Positions 35,501 through 43,175 of a stretch of 64,000 nucleotides of DNA are shown here, in pieces; position 1 is the stretch's first letter, and each line of letters starts with the position of its first letter. Under the pieces are notes generated by a model that saw only the letters and a list, made by a program, of their open reading frames with translations, did no database searches and had not been told where the DNA came from. The stretch comes from JAHEEL01 sp963836085 (GTDB lineage: Bacteria; Actinomycetota; Acidimicrobiia; Spongiisociales; UBA5794): the NCBI GenBank assembly GCA_963836085.1, contig CAWIHT010000012.1, forward strand, positions 212,284 to 276,283. Direction: 5' to 3'. Made by a program: the position numbers and the translations under genes.

Positions 35501-37395
35501 TCCAGCAAAGTCGGCGGCGGATCCACCGCGACCCGCATCAGGGCACTTTCCAGTTCCTCGAACGGGTGCGGCGCCGGAGTCATATCGATGGCAAACCACT
35601 CGTCGGAGCCGGGAAGGGCTCCCTGACGGAGGGCCGGCAGCAGCCCGGCCTTGACCAGGCTCGACTTGCCACTGCCGCTGGGACCGACGACTGCCACCAG
35701 ACGGCTGCGCTGTCCCGGTTCGCCGAGGCGGGTCACCAGCCGGGTCACCAGCCGGTCCCGTCCGAAGAACAAGGCCGAATCCGTTTGATCGAACGGACGC
35801 AACCCCATATACGGGTTCTCCACCTCCCCGCCGTCGAATGGCTCCGACACCTCCTCGGCACCGGTCAGCTCTCTGATGGCATCGGCCGCAAAAGCATTAA
35901 TGTCGTCGTAGCGCGCCGTCGGGTCGAGCGCTGTCGCCTTCTCTATCACTCGAGCTACTGCCGGCGGCAACGCCCCAATGACCTGGGCGGGTTCACCATG
36001 CAGGCCGGTGATCGCCTGCGCCATTACCACCCCGAAGCTGTAGACATCGGCAGAGAGCGAAGCCGCACCATCCGCCAGCTGCTCAGGCGAAGCGTATGGC
36101 GCATCCAGAATCCGCCCTGGCTTCCCGTCGCCGGCTCCGAGCGCGATCGCAAAGTCGGCGAGGAACGCATTGCCGGCACCGTCGATCAGGATGTTCTCCG
36201 GTTTGATATCTCCGTGTGCCACGGCGCTGCGATGGGCGGCATGAAGCGCACTGGAAATCTGTTTGATGACCTTTGCCGCTCGGTCGGCACTGAGCGCGGT
36301 GGAATCGATGATGTCGCCCAGATTGCCCCGGCCCATCAGCCGCATGACCAGATAGGCCGCGCCCGGCTCCCGCCAATAGTCATACAGCGGAACGATATGG
36401 GGATGCTCCAGCCGGGCCACGAGCTGTGCTTCGCCCTCGAACTTGCGGATGAAGGTGGGATCGTTGGCCAACTCGGGTCGGATCACCTTGATGGCGACCT
36501 CACGCCCGACGGTGGGCTGGTAGGCGCGATAGACAACTCCATAGCCGCCCTCACCCAGTTTGTCCCGCAATTCGTAGCCCCGCACCGCCAGACCCGGCTG
36601 CGGGCCTCTTCCTGCCACCTGAAGAGTGCTTGCAGGCTCGAGTGCCGGATCCCCGGTGACAATCTGCTCCTCGAGCTTGCGGATCTGCGACGATGGTTCA
36701 ATTCCCAGTTCTTCGCCGAGCCGGGACTTCAGGAACTGGTACAGCCGCAAGGCCTCCGCCTGCCGACCCGAGCGATAGAGGGCAAGCATCGCCTGCCCGG
36801 TGAACCGCTCCCGCAGCGGGTACTGCCGAATCAGGCTCTCCAGCTCCGAGACCAGCTCGCCCGCCATGCCCCGACGCAAGTCGGAATCGATGCGCGCCTC
36901 GACGGTCTCCAACCGGAGTTCCTCCAATCGGGCGATCTCGGCCGACGCAAACGCCTCATATATGAAGTCCTCGTAGGCGTGCCCCCGCCACAACGCCAGA
37001 GCCTCGCCCAGAACCAATGACGCGGCAGCGGGATCCGTCTCGGCGAGCGCCCGACCCTCGGCGGCCATCTGCTCGAACCGCAGAGCATCCACATCCTGCC
37101 GATCGACCTGCAACAGATAGCCCGGGGCTCGAGTCAGCAGGATGGTTCCCTCCGAGCGCTTCTCTCGACCCGGCTCCAACGCCTTGCGCAACGCCGAGAT
37201 GTGCACCCACAGCGCGTTCTGTTTGTCCGCCCCCGCTTCCTCTCCCCACAACGCATCGATGATCTGATCCGTCGAGACGATCGTGTTCGGCTTCGTCAAC
37301 AGGAATGCCAGCAACGACTTCTGCCGATACGTCCCAACATCAACCGCAACGCCGTCCCGGAGGACGTCGAACTTGCCCAGTAGCCGGTATTGCAT
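32518..37395 (-). CDS. SARP-BTAD / Ser-Thr kinase / STAND NTPase / extracellular solute-binding fusion
   Basis: 1625 residues. Residues 1-100 form an OmpR-type winged helix as in SARP activators, and about 100-245 the BTAD helical domain. A Ser/Thr kinase spans about 272-515: GEGGYG 281-286, Lys303, HGDIKPEN 394-401 (HGD for HRD), DFA 414-416 for DFG. From 527 an nSTAND-type NTPase begins (NPYMGLRPFDQTDSALFFGRD) with Walker A GPSGSGKS 571-578 and Walker B LLLVVDQFEEL 655-665. A coiled coil, one membrane span (about 991-1011) and a second coiled coil follow. Residues about 1190-1560 resemble family 1 ABC solute-binding proteins. It could sense a ligand outside and control transcription inside. 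The ATG is at 37395. The domain calls are by eye; the last is the least certain. Confidence 0.9.
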   Translation of the reverse strand: MQYRLLGKFDVLRDGVAVDVGTYRQKSLLAFLLTKPNTIVSTDQIIDALWGEEAGADKQNALWVHISALRKALEPGREKRSEGTILLTRAPGYLLQVDRQDVDALRFEQMAAEGRALAETDPAAASLVLGEALALWRGHAYEDFIYEAFASAEIARLEELRLETVEARIDSDLRRGMAGELVSELESLIRQYPLRERFTGQAMLALYRSGRQAEALRLYQFLKSRLGEELGIEPSSQIRKLEEQIVTGDPALEPASTLQVAGRGPQPGLAVRGYELRDKLGEGGYGVVYRAYQPTVGREVAIKVIRPELANDPTFIRKFEGEAQLVARLEHPHIVPLYDYWREPGAAYLVMRLMGRGNLGDIIDSTALSADRAAKVIKQISSALHAAHRSAVAHGDIKPENILIDGAGNAFLADFAIALGAGDGKPGRILDAPYASPEQLADGAASLSADVYSFGVVMAQAITGLHGEPAQVIGALPPAVARVIEKATALDPTARYDDINAFAADAIRELTGAEEVSEPFDGGEVENPYMGLRPFDQTDSALFFGRDRLVTRLVTRLGEPGQRSRLVAVVGPSGSGKSSLVKAGLLPALRQGALPGSDEWFAIDMTPAPHPFEELESALMRVAVDPPPTLLEQLAGSETGLRRVVRQLLPEGSQLLLVVDQFEELFTQVDQETADRFMGTLVETVRDPHSNIRIVITLRADFYDRPLRHRGLGELLREGTEVITPMSPEELEQAITRPAATVRVAFDPALVAQLVTDVVDRPGALPLLQFTLTELFDNRTAATIPLASYQAVGGVSGALVARADGLLAGVSPTAQDAARQVFLRLVTLGEGAEDTRRRVLEAELHQLAVESKDLDQILQVFGRHRLLSFDRDPVTRGPTVEISHEALLTQWKRLRNWIDDARHDVRSQRRLAQAMGEWIGAGRTANYLLHGGQLDQLAGWATVTTLPLSAPESEFLQASLTERDRAEREKREQAERATEAERRARQRLRLLSIVGIAAAVVAVLAVFAFLQRQAARDSEAEAVTAQAETEIALDRAVVAEEEARAAEATVEQSRRSLQLASEANRSLDDDPELSLLLAIEAARATADSGFVTAEALDALHWAIQSNQLVYPATTETEVAVRPGPLGTVGVFALKADRLAELAFSAAGRSFTATECAQYFPDEPCPDPSEPLPPELGIFGGEQAYGIVPNAPGALEGTSMSMVSSLLDTEGLRNELRHFEDETGINLSYEFVGDTVSTLANLSDEGERLPELTQWPQPAAVAFGADQGWLVDVSSYVGAEDIAEAFGSYLASLVRGDSEGAMPATGGSIYSIPADVDVKGLVYYPRAKFEQAGYQIPKTWNELIDLSEQMVLDSRTPWCVAFESPGFSSGWPGTDWIESLLLRVGGVDISDKWASHQIPFDAPAVASAAAMFDEIVSGEDFIRGGRGLISQLNWALDVVDPLLRDDPQCWMALRSDYLLGFLPAGTEIGVDVDFFALPPIDAGAAIPVTGGGSFLGVTVDRPEVRAFMQQLLSAEWGEIWAASAESEFLSPNLEFDVDRYGADVDESQREVRRALGSLAHESLVAGLWRFDASDLMPPQIGSLGAEGPGAFWQGMLDWVDGVRTRDQVLSDIEAAWVALEEEGAGG

Positions 37396-37610
37396 ACGAA
37401 CCCTCTTCCAACCTGTGCGCGTTGCGTGTCTGTAACAGCCTTGACTCTGCCGCAGCCGACTTAGCTACAACTTAAGCGGGTGAGTGCTCCATCGAGAAAT
37501 CCCAGGTCAGAGCAGGTTTTTCGAAGTCAGCTAAGTCCCGCCTAAGCCGACCAAAGCCCCCGCTTCGTTCGCCATAACCCAGCTTCAGACCCATTTCAGA
37601 CGCTGCGGGT
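37396..37610. promoter_or_regulatory. Divergent promoter region with SARP-type direct repeats
   Basis: 215 bp between the SARP fusion gene and the HExxH gene. CTTAG at 37460-37464 recurs as CTTAAG at 37471-37476, and CTAAG at 37531-37535 recurs at 37542-37546. Both pairs have start-to-start spacing of 11 bp, one helical turn, which is the known layout of SARP operators near -35. They probably allow the fusion protein to act on its own gene, on the HExxH gene, or on both. No clear -10 or ribosome-binding site was found. Confidence 0.65.
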
Positions 37611-38261
37611 ATGGCTACACACACCACCCGCAGCACCATCATCATGACCCTCCTCTTCGGAGCACTGCTGACTCCCTTCCTCCCAGAAGCAGAGGCCACA
37701 ACAGCCGTCCGCCCCAGCTTCACGACCACGACGAAGACGGCAGAGGCTCAGCAGCCGATCTTCGCTGGAGCGGCCGACGAGGCTGCATACATGTGGACCG
37801 AGGATCTCTTCTCCGCAGCCGGGTTCGAGGTCCCGGTGGCCGGCATCGAGTTCCATCGCAACATGGAAGCCTGCGGCGGTGTCAGGGGCCGCACCTACTT
37901 TTCCGACGAGGCCTTGGCCACCGTCGTGGTGTGTGCCACGCACGAGAACCCAATGGTCGAGGAGGCATGGCGGCGACGCACCCTCCTTCACGAGTTGGCT
38001 CATGCCTGGATCGACCAGAACACCGCAGCGGAGGACATCGAGGCATTCACCGAGCTGCGGGGGCTCGACGAGTGGTCATCCCGTGATGTCAACTGGGAGC
38101 AAAGGGCCACCGAGCATGCCGCCGAGATCTTCATGTGGGGCATCCAGCAGGGTGATTACAAGGTCGACTTCCGCATCGATGACACCAGCTGCGAAGCACT
38201 CTCAGCCGGCTACGAACTCCTCACCGGGGTCACCATCTCTTGCGAGATTGCTTCAGATTGA
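37611..38261 (+). CDS. Secreted HExxH putative metallopeptidase
   Basis: 216 residues. An N-terminal signal sequence (MTLLFGALLTPFLPEAEA) is followed by a Thr-rich stretch and a compact domain. The zinc motif HELAH is at 127-131 (TLLHELAHAW). A downstream RATEHAAEIFMWG segment offers Glu168 or Glu172 as a third ligand, as in gluzincins. Four cysteines (88, 108, 194, 211) could form disulfides, fitting export. No named peptidase family was recognised. It is divergent from the SARP fusion gene and is the only other non-mobility gene in the element, so it is a likely output of that regulator. Confidence 0.75.
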   Translation: MATHTTRSTIIMTLLFGALLTPFLPEAEATTAVRPSFTTTTKTAEAQQPIFAGAADEAAYMWTEDLFSAAGFEVPVAGIEFHRNMEACGGVRGRTYFSDEALATVVVCATHENPMVEEAWRRRTLLHELAHAWIDQNTAAEDIEAFTELRGLDEWSSRDVNWEQRATEHAAEIFMWGIQQGDYKVDFRIDDTSCEALSAGYELLTGVTISCEIASD

Positions 38262-38588
38262 CCGAGACCCCACAAAGGGCGTGCTACCCGACCGAAACGT
38301 GATCCCGCCACGAGTGCTGCGGGTCATAGCCCAGGACCGATCTCGTACGGGTTCTATTCGGTGACATCAACGTATGTAACTGCGTTCACCGATGCTCAAG
38401 CGGCTAGGGATGGCACAGCCGCCCCGGGGTATTTCGCCGAACAGTCGTTGTCGCTTGATCCAGAAATCAACGTCACCGACGGCTCGTACTCAGGAGATTG
38501 GCTCGCTTTGACAACCTGGGGCTGCGACGCCGACACCACCTTGGACATGGGGGTACGGTCGGCGAAGGAGCTCCAGGAGGTGGACGAC
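38262..38588. other. Gap between HExxH gene and recombinase
   Basis: 327 bp. An open frame runs in from 38361 in phase with the recombinase, but its sequence resembles no protein and the recombinase start at 38589 has its own ribosome-binding site. TTGACA occurs at 38508-38513 without a matching -10. No excisionase-like gene was seen. Confidence 0.4.
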
Positions 38589-39763
38589 GTGGGTTCGGTA
38601 CGAAAGGTGAGGCATCGATCCGGCCAGGAGAGCTGGCAAGCACGGTGGCGGGATCCGTCTGGCAAGGACCGTTCCAAGAACTTCGACCGCAGAGTAGACG
38701 CCAGCCAATACCTCGTCGGCCTGGAGTCCGACCCGACAAGCTCCGCGGGCGCTATACCGACCCTCGTCTTGGCCGGACCCGGCTCGCCGGATGGATCCGG
38801 GAATGGAAGGCCACACGGAGGAATCTGAGTCCACAGGCGCGGCTCCGTGACGAAGCCTCGATTCGCAATCACGTGCTCCCCACATTCGGTACCGTTCCGA
38901 TCGGGCGGCTACGGCCGGCGCATGTCGCACGGTGGGTTGCGGACCTCGCCGACAACGGCTCAGCGCCGGCCACTACCCGCAAGGCCTACCAGCTCCTCGC
39001 TGCCGCACTGTCCGACGCAGTGGATAGTTGGCTCATCCCGCTATCGCCATGTAGGAACGTGAAGCTCCCCAAGCTCACCTCCCCGGCGATGAGGATTCTC
39101 GAGCCGGCAGAGATCAAGGCTCTGGCCGGGGCCGTCGACGAGCGCTACCGAGCGATGATCCTGGCCGCGGCATACACAGGGCTACGTCTTGGTGAACTTG
39201 CCGCCCTTCGGATAGATCGATTCGACGCCCTGCGGAGGACTATCCGAGTGGAGGAAAGCCTCCCTGAGATCCGAGGGCAGTTCATGGTCAAACCACCGAA
39301 GTCGGACGCCTCTCGCCGGACTGTCTCAGTGCCGTCGTTCGTTGTCGAGGAGTTGGCGCAGCACCTCGCTGCACATGCCGATGGCTCGGGCTTCCTGTTC
39401 ACGGCACCGTCGGGTGGCCCGATCCGACGTACGAACTTCCGGCGACGAATATGGCTCCCGGCAGTCCGAGCGTCGGTCGAGGAGCCGTGTACCTTCCACG
39501 ATCTCCGACATACACATGCCGCGCTTCTCATCGCCGTGGGTGAACACCCGAGAGTCATCCAGGGACGGCTCGGTCACGCGTCGATCAAGACCACCCTCGA
39601 TACCTATGGACACCCCTTCGAGGGGCTCGATGAGGCTGCCGCGGATCGTCTCGACAAGGTGTGGCGTACCGCTGCTGTGGACGCGGTGTGGACGCAGCGG
39701 GATCGGGAGTTGGTGGAGTTCACAGGTAGACAACCGAAACCCCTTGCGGGGCAAGGGGTTTGA
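38589..39763 (+). pseudogene. Tyrosine recombinase (phage integrase family), frameshifted
   Basis: Starts at GTG 38589 with AGGAGG at 38575-38580. The first part (VGSVRKVRHRSGQESWQARWRDPSG...YLVGLESD) is a typical arm-binding N-terminus. The next expected residues (DKLRGRYTDPRLGRT) continue in another phase. The cause is visible: CCGAC is present twice in tandem at 38728-38737; with one copy the frame runs through. The N-terminal phase stops at 38828. The rest has a SAM-like core-binding domain and intact catalytic residues: Arg in TGLRLGELAALR, HDLRH, and LGHASIKTTLDTYGH with the nucleophile Tyr. It stops at 39763, touching the tRNA-Ile it would have used. Confidence 0.88.
39738..39760. terminator. 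Hairpin between recombinase end and tRNA-Ile
   Basis: AACCCCTTGC pairs perfectly with GCAAGGGGTT (10 bp) around GGG, overlapping the last codons of the recombinase. Being symmetrical, it can end both the rightward recombinase and the leftward tRNA transcript. Confidence 0.65.
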
Positions 39764-39764
39764 T

Positions 39765-39842
39765 TGGTGGGCCCACCTGGATTTGAACCAGGGACCTCAT
39801 CCTTATCAGGGATGCGCTCTAACCAGGCTGAGCTATGGGCCC
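39765..39842 (-). tRNA. tRNA-Ile (GAT)
   Basis: A complete cloverleaf on the minus strand: acceptor GGGCCCA pairing with TGGGCCC, D-arm AGCTCAGCCTGGTTAGAGC, anticodon loop CTGATAA with GAT, and T-arm with GGTTCAAATCC. CCA is encoded (39765-39767). Its 3' half is duplicated at 32213-32260, marking it as the integration site. Confidence 0.97.
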
Positions 39843-39924
39843 GCGGAGCGGGAACGATAGCAACACAGGAGGCCTAGAGGCCAGACGGGGAATAGCCTGA
39901 CCAGCCCTGGAGATTGATGAACTC

Positions 39925-40782
39925 ATGACTTTCACGCACTTGATCGGCATCTCGGGCAGTCTGCGGGCCGGTTCACTCAACACGGCTCTGCTGCGAGCGG
40001 CGTTTGAGGACCTGCCAGACGGCGTCACGGCCGAGGTGGTTTCCATCACCGATATCCCCCTGTACAACGCGGACGACGTCACCGACGGCACGATGCCGGC
40101 GCCGGTGGTGGCCCTACGATCCGTCGTGGACCGGGCCGACGGGATCGTCTTCGCCACGCCCGAGTACAACTGGTCGGTCACCGGAGCGATGAAGAACGCG
40201 GTGGACTGGCTCTCGCTCGGGCCGGGATCTCCGCTGGATTTCAAGCCCGCTGCGATCATCGGAGCAGGCGGTGGTTCTGGCACGGCCCGCTCGCAGAAGC
40301 ACCTTCGCGACGTCCTCTCGCACAACAGTCTTTGCATCGTTGCCGACCCGCAGGTCATGGTCGCTCGTGCCTTCCAACGTTTTGACGGCACCGGACTCAA
40401 CGACGACGGTGTGCGAGCTGAACTGAAGGCGATGCTTGGTCGCCTGGTCGAGGTCATCGACCGTTCTCGATCGGTCGGTCGCGTGGAGGCCCGCGGATCG
40501 GTGCTCGTTGTAGGGAGCGAAGAGCCACGGCTCGACATCGCCGTTCGCGGTGTTGTCGAACACGGGTATCGAACCCTCGCCGCGTTCGCTCCTGTCGATG
40601 CAGAGCGCATTCTCGGACGACGCTCGGTTGCGGCCGTCGCCGTCGATGTCCATCTGCGCGATGCTGCGGTGGCCACGGTGCGCGCTGCCGTGGGGGACAT
40701 CCCGATCGTGGAGTTCGATGATCCGTCGAGCGCAGGTCGAATGATCGACGATGCTCTTCGACTCGCCACCAAGTCCGAGTAG
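39925..40782 (+). CDS. NADPH-dependent FMN reductase with extra C-terminal domain
   Basis: 285 residues. The first 185 or so form a flavodoxin-like FMN_red domain: ISGSLRAGSLNTALLRA (phosphate binding) and TPEYNWSVTGAMKNAVDWLS (isoalloxazine loop). Usual family members end there. The last 90 residues form another alpha/beta unit (VLVVGSEEPRLDIAVRGVVEHGYRT, AVAVDVHLRDAAVATVRAAVGDIPIVEFDD) that resembles a response-regulator receiver fold, but no conserved phosphate-accepting Asp is evident. The role of the fusion is unknown. It is the first gene outside the integrated element. Confidence 0.82.
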   Translation: MTFTHLIGISGSLRAGSLNTALLRAAFEDLPDGVTAEVVSITDIPLYNADDVTDGTMPAPVVALRSVVDRADGIVFATPEYNWSVTGAMKNAVDWLSLGPGSPLDFKPAAIIGAGGGSGTARSQKHLRDVLSHNSLCIVADPQVMVARAFQRFDGTGLNDDGVRAELKAMLGRLVEVIDRSRSVGRVEARGSVLVVGSEEPRLDIAVRGVVEHGYRTLAAFAPVDAERILGRRSVAAVAVDVHLRDAAVATVRAAVGDIPIVEFDDPSSAGRMIDDALRLATKSE

Positions 40783-40817
40783 TAGCCTCTCGCTGATCAC
40801 CGGTACAAGGAGCTCGC

Positions 40818-41270
40818 GTGCGCCACTGGATCATGTTCTTCCACATCATTGCGGTCATCATCTGGATGGGTGGCTCGATATACGTCGAGGCACTGATGGC
40901 GGCTGCCGGACGCGGCGGAGATGAGGGAGCGCTCATCGGACTGTTCCGCAGAGTCGGTGCCGCGAACCGGCGCCTGTTCAACGTTGCCGGGATCGCCACG
41001 ATTGTGTTCGGCTTCTGGCTCGTCTTCATCGTCCCGGGATGGGAGTTCGAAACGGTATGGGTCACCGTTGGAATCATCGTCGCGGTCGTCGCCGTCGTCA
41101 TCGACCTGTTCTATGCCACGCCGCGCATCGATCGGGTCGAGGAACTCGTCACCGACCCCGAGGCATCCTCTGACGCGGTTCCAGGACTCATCAACCAGGT
41201 GTCGATGGCCGGCCACGTCCGCAGCGGATTGCTCTTTGTTGGTGTCATCTTCATGGTGTTCAAGTTCTGA
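40818..41270 (+). CDS. Small integral membrane protein, DUF2269/CopD-like
   Basis: 150 residues from the GTG at 40818, preceded by AAGGAG. Four membrane spans are visible. The first contains HIIAVIIWMGGSIYVEAL, where His and Trp-Met-Gly-Gly match the CopD/DUF2269 start, and the last contains His in SMAGHVRSGLLFVGVIFMVF. Such proteins may bind haem or copper. The family call is moderate. It lies 35 bp after the FMN reductase. Confidence 0.65.
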   Translation: MRHWIMFFHIIAVIIWMGGSIYVEALMAAAGRGGDEGALIGLFRRVGAANRRLFNVAGIATIVFGFWLVFIVPGWEFETVWVTVGIIVAVVAVVIDLFYATPRIDRVEELVTDPEASSDAVPGLINQVSMAGHVRSGLLFVGVIFMVFKF

Positions 41271-41313
41271 GCCAGTCGTCATGTCCGCTTGGTCGGTACA
41301 CTTCTGGCCACGC

Positions 41314-41386
41314 GGGGACGTAGCTCAGTTGGGAGAGCACCTGGTTTGCAACCAGGGGGTCGTCGGTTCGAGTCCGATCGTCTCCA
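41314..41386 (+). tRNA. tRNA-Ala (TGC)
   Basis: 73 nt with acceptor GGGGACG paired to CGTCTCC (one G-T pair), D-arm AGCTCAGTTGGGAGAGC, anticodon loop TTTGCAA giving TGC, and T-arm GTCGGTTCGAGTCCGAT. CCA is not encoded. A thiolase gene starts 24 bp later. Confidence 0.96.
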
Positions 41387-41410
41387 CGCTCGCAAGCGAG
41401 GGAGTTTCCG

Positions 41411-42574
41411 GTGGAGACCGCGGTGATCGTTGATGCCGTGCGGACACCCATGGGGAGACGGAACGGGCTCCTCGCCGATTGGCATCCCGTCGACCTCGCT
41501 GCCGAGACGCTGACGGCACTCGCCGAACGGAACAGCCTCGACCCCGTTCTGGTCGATGACGTGATCATGGGGTGCGTCTCGCAGGTGGGTGAGCAGACCT
41601 TCAACGTCGGCCGGAACGCGGCGCTTGGTGCCGGGTGGCCCGAGTCGGTGCCCGGCGTCACACTCGACCGCCAATGTGGATCCAGCCAACAGGCGGCACA
41701 CTTCGCGGCGCAAGGCGTCATGGCCGGCGAGTACGACGTGGTCGTTGCCGCTGGCGTCGAGTCGATGTCCCGCGTCCCGATGGGCATCTCGTTCTCCCAA
41801 GGACCAGGCAAGCCGTTCGGCTCCAAGATGTCCGACCGATACGACCGCCAACTCGTTCCTCAGGGCATCTCAGCGGAGATGATCGCCGAACAGTGGAACC
41901 TCACGCGAGAAGACCTCGACCGGATCGCGCACGACTCGCAGATGCGCGCGCACCGTGCGACAGTGGAGGGCCGGTTCGAGTCACAGATCATCCCGATCGA
42001 GGTGAGGGCCGACGGCATTGGCGTTGACATGACCCTCGACGAGGGCATCCGTCCCTCCACGACGCTCGAGGTCCTCGGAAACCTCAGGCCGGCCTTCAGA
42101 GAAGACGGTGTGGTCACGGCAGGGAACTCGTCGCAGATCACAGACGGAGCGGCGGCGCTGCTCATCATGAGCGAATCGAAGGCGACAGAGCTCGGCCTGA
42201 GGCCCAGGGCGACCTTCAAGGCGTTCTCCGTCGTCGGTACCGATCCTGTGACGATGCTCACCGGCCCCATCCCGGCGACCGAGATGGTGCTGGCGAAGGC
42301 CGGATTGTCGGTCGACGACGTCGGACTCTTCGAAGTCAACGAAGCGTTCGCTTCCGTCATCGGCGCTTGGTTGAAGGACACCGGGGCCGATTGGGACCGT
42401 GTGAACGTGAATGGGGGAGCGATCGCCCTCGGCCATCCCCTCGGTGCGTCAGGTGCTCGCCTGATGACGACGCTGCTTCACGAGATGGAGCGCACGGGCA
42501 CCCGATACGGCGTCCAGACGATGTGCGAGGGCGGCGGCACGGCCAACGGCACCATCCTCGAGTTGTCGGCGTAG
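41411..42574 (+). CDS. Thiolase, acetyl-CoA acyltransferase
   Basis: 387 residues from a GTG. The acylated cysteine is in LDRQCGSSQQA (about residue 92), the catalytic His in GGAIALGHPLGASGAR and the second Cys in CEGGGTANGTI. The FEVNEAF motif is present. It condenses or cleaves beta-ketoacyl-CoA. Degradative (FadA) and biosynthetic roles cannot be separated from sequence alone. The start closely follows tRNA-Ala. Confidence 0.92.
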   Translation: METAVIVDAVRTPMGRRNGLLADWHPVDLAAETLTALAERNSLDPVLVDDVIMGCVSQVGEQTFNVGRNAALGAGWPESVPGVTLDRQCGSSQQAAHFAAQGVMAGEYDVVVAAGVESMSRVPMGISFSQGPGKPFGSKMSDRYDRQLVPQGISAEMIAEQWNLTREDLDRIAHDSQMRAHRATVEGRFESQIIPIEVRADGIGVDMTLDEGIRPSTTLEVLGNLRPAFREDGVVTAGNSSQITDGAAALLIMSESKATELGLRPRATFKAFSVVGTDPVTMLTGPIPATEMVLAKAGLSVDDVGLFEVNEAFASVIGAWLKDTGADWDRVNVNGGAIALGHPLGASGARLMTTLLHEMERTGTRYGVQTMCEGGGTANGTILELSA

Positions 42575-42576
42575 TC

Positions 42577-42807
42577 GTGGTTGTCGCGATCGCCCTTGTC
42601 GTCGGCCTCGCGATCTTCGCCGGGACGGTGGCGATCGTCCGGATGATTGCCAACGGCCCTCCGCCCGAACCGGACCCGGACCGCGTGCACGAAGTGGAGG
42701 CCGACTATCGCTGCTCGGTCTGCGGGATGAGGCTGACCGTTACCCATTTGCAGGATGCTGCTCCCGAACCGCCCAAGCATTGTCGCGAGGTCATGGACCC
42801 CGTGTAG
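42577..42807 (+). CDS. Small membrane-anchored zinc-ribbon-like protein
   Basis: 76 residues from the GTG at 42577, two bases after the thiolase stop. An N-terminal span (VVAIALVVGLAIFAGTVAIV) precedes a short soluble part with YRCSVCGMRL and a further Cys in PKHCREVM, a likely metal-binding ribbon. No family name is known to me. The close spacing implies cotranscription with the thiolase. Confidence 0.7.
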   Translation: MVVAIALVVGLAIFAGTVAIVRMIANGPPPEPDPDRVHEVEADYRCSVCGMRLTVTHLQDAAPEPPKHCREVMDPV

Positions 42808-42855
42808 GGAAGGGTCTTCGGGAGTTCTCCCCACGCTGTGGATCAAACCGGGGAT

Positions 42856-42873
42856 AACTACACGCGTGTAGTT
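42856..42873. promoter_or_regulatory. 18-bp perfect palindrome in convergent gap
   Basis: AACTACACGCGTGTAGTT reads the same on both strands. It lies between the ends of the zinc-ribbon gene and crgA. It could be a regulator site or part of a bidirectional terminator; a second small inverted repeat (GCGAAC...GTTCGC, 42899-42918) follows at the crgA stop. Confidence 0.5.
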
Positions 42874-42917
42874 CCCATCTGAACGGAACCGCGGGATCGC
42901 GAACGAAGGGGTGTTCG

Positions 42918-43175
42918 CTACCGGTAGTTGAGGGTCATGGCGAAGCCCACACCGATCATCGCCAGACCGCCGAGGAGGTACATGTTCGACGTGCCGCCAG
43001 GCAGGATTCCCATGTAGTTGAGGAGGATCAGCACGATTCCGAGGGCCATGAGGCCGAACATCGTGGCGACGTACCACGTGGGCGACGTGCCCTTGTCGTG
43101 GACCTCAGTGACGGCCGGCTTCTTCGGTGGGGTCGGTCGCTTGTTGGCCTTCTTGCGGCCCTTCGAGACTGGCAT
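42918..43175 (-). CDS. crgA: Cell division protein CrgA
   Basis: 85 residues. A basic N-terminus (MPVSKGRKKANKRPTPPKKP) and two membrane spans (WYVATMFGLMALGIVLILLNY and MYLLGGLAMIGVGFAMTLNYR) match CrgA, which bridges FtsZ/FtsQ/FtsI partners and coordinates septal growth in actinobacteria. It is divergent from the sortase gene, as in mycobacteria and Streptomyces. Confidence 0.92.
   Translation of the reverse strand: MPVSKGRKKANKRPTPPKKPAVTEVHDKGTSPTWYVATMFGLMALGIVLILLNYMGILPGGTSNMYLLGGLAMIGVGFAMTLNYR

Larger units (their letters stand above)
32213..39814. mobile_element. tRNA-Ile-integrated element, about 7.55 kb
   Basis: Bounded by 48-bp direct repeats, one being part of the intact tRNA-Ile(GAT) and the other a 3' remnant. 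It carries a tyrosine recombinase gene directly beside the tRNA, a 1625-residue SARP-kinase-STAND-SBP protein and a secreted HExxH protein. This is the classic plan of an integrative element whose attP restores the tRNA. No replication, conjugation, capsid or excisionase gene was found, and the recombinase gene is frameshifted, so the element is probably fixed in place. Confidence 0.88.

Noticed and set aside
38361..38588. Separate gene before the recombinase
   Set aside because: The open frame continues into the recombinase phase, has no ribosome-binding site of its own and resembles nothing; a good start with AGGAGG exists at 38589.
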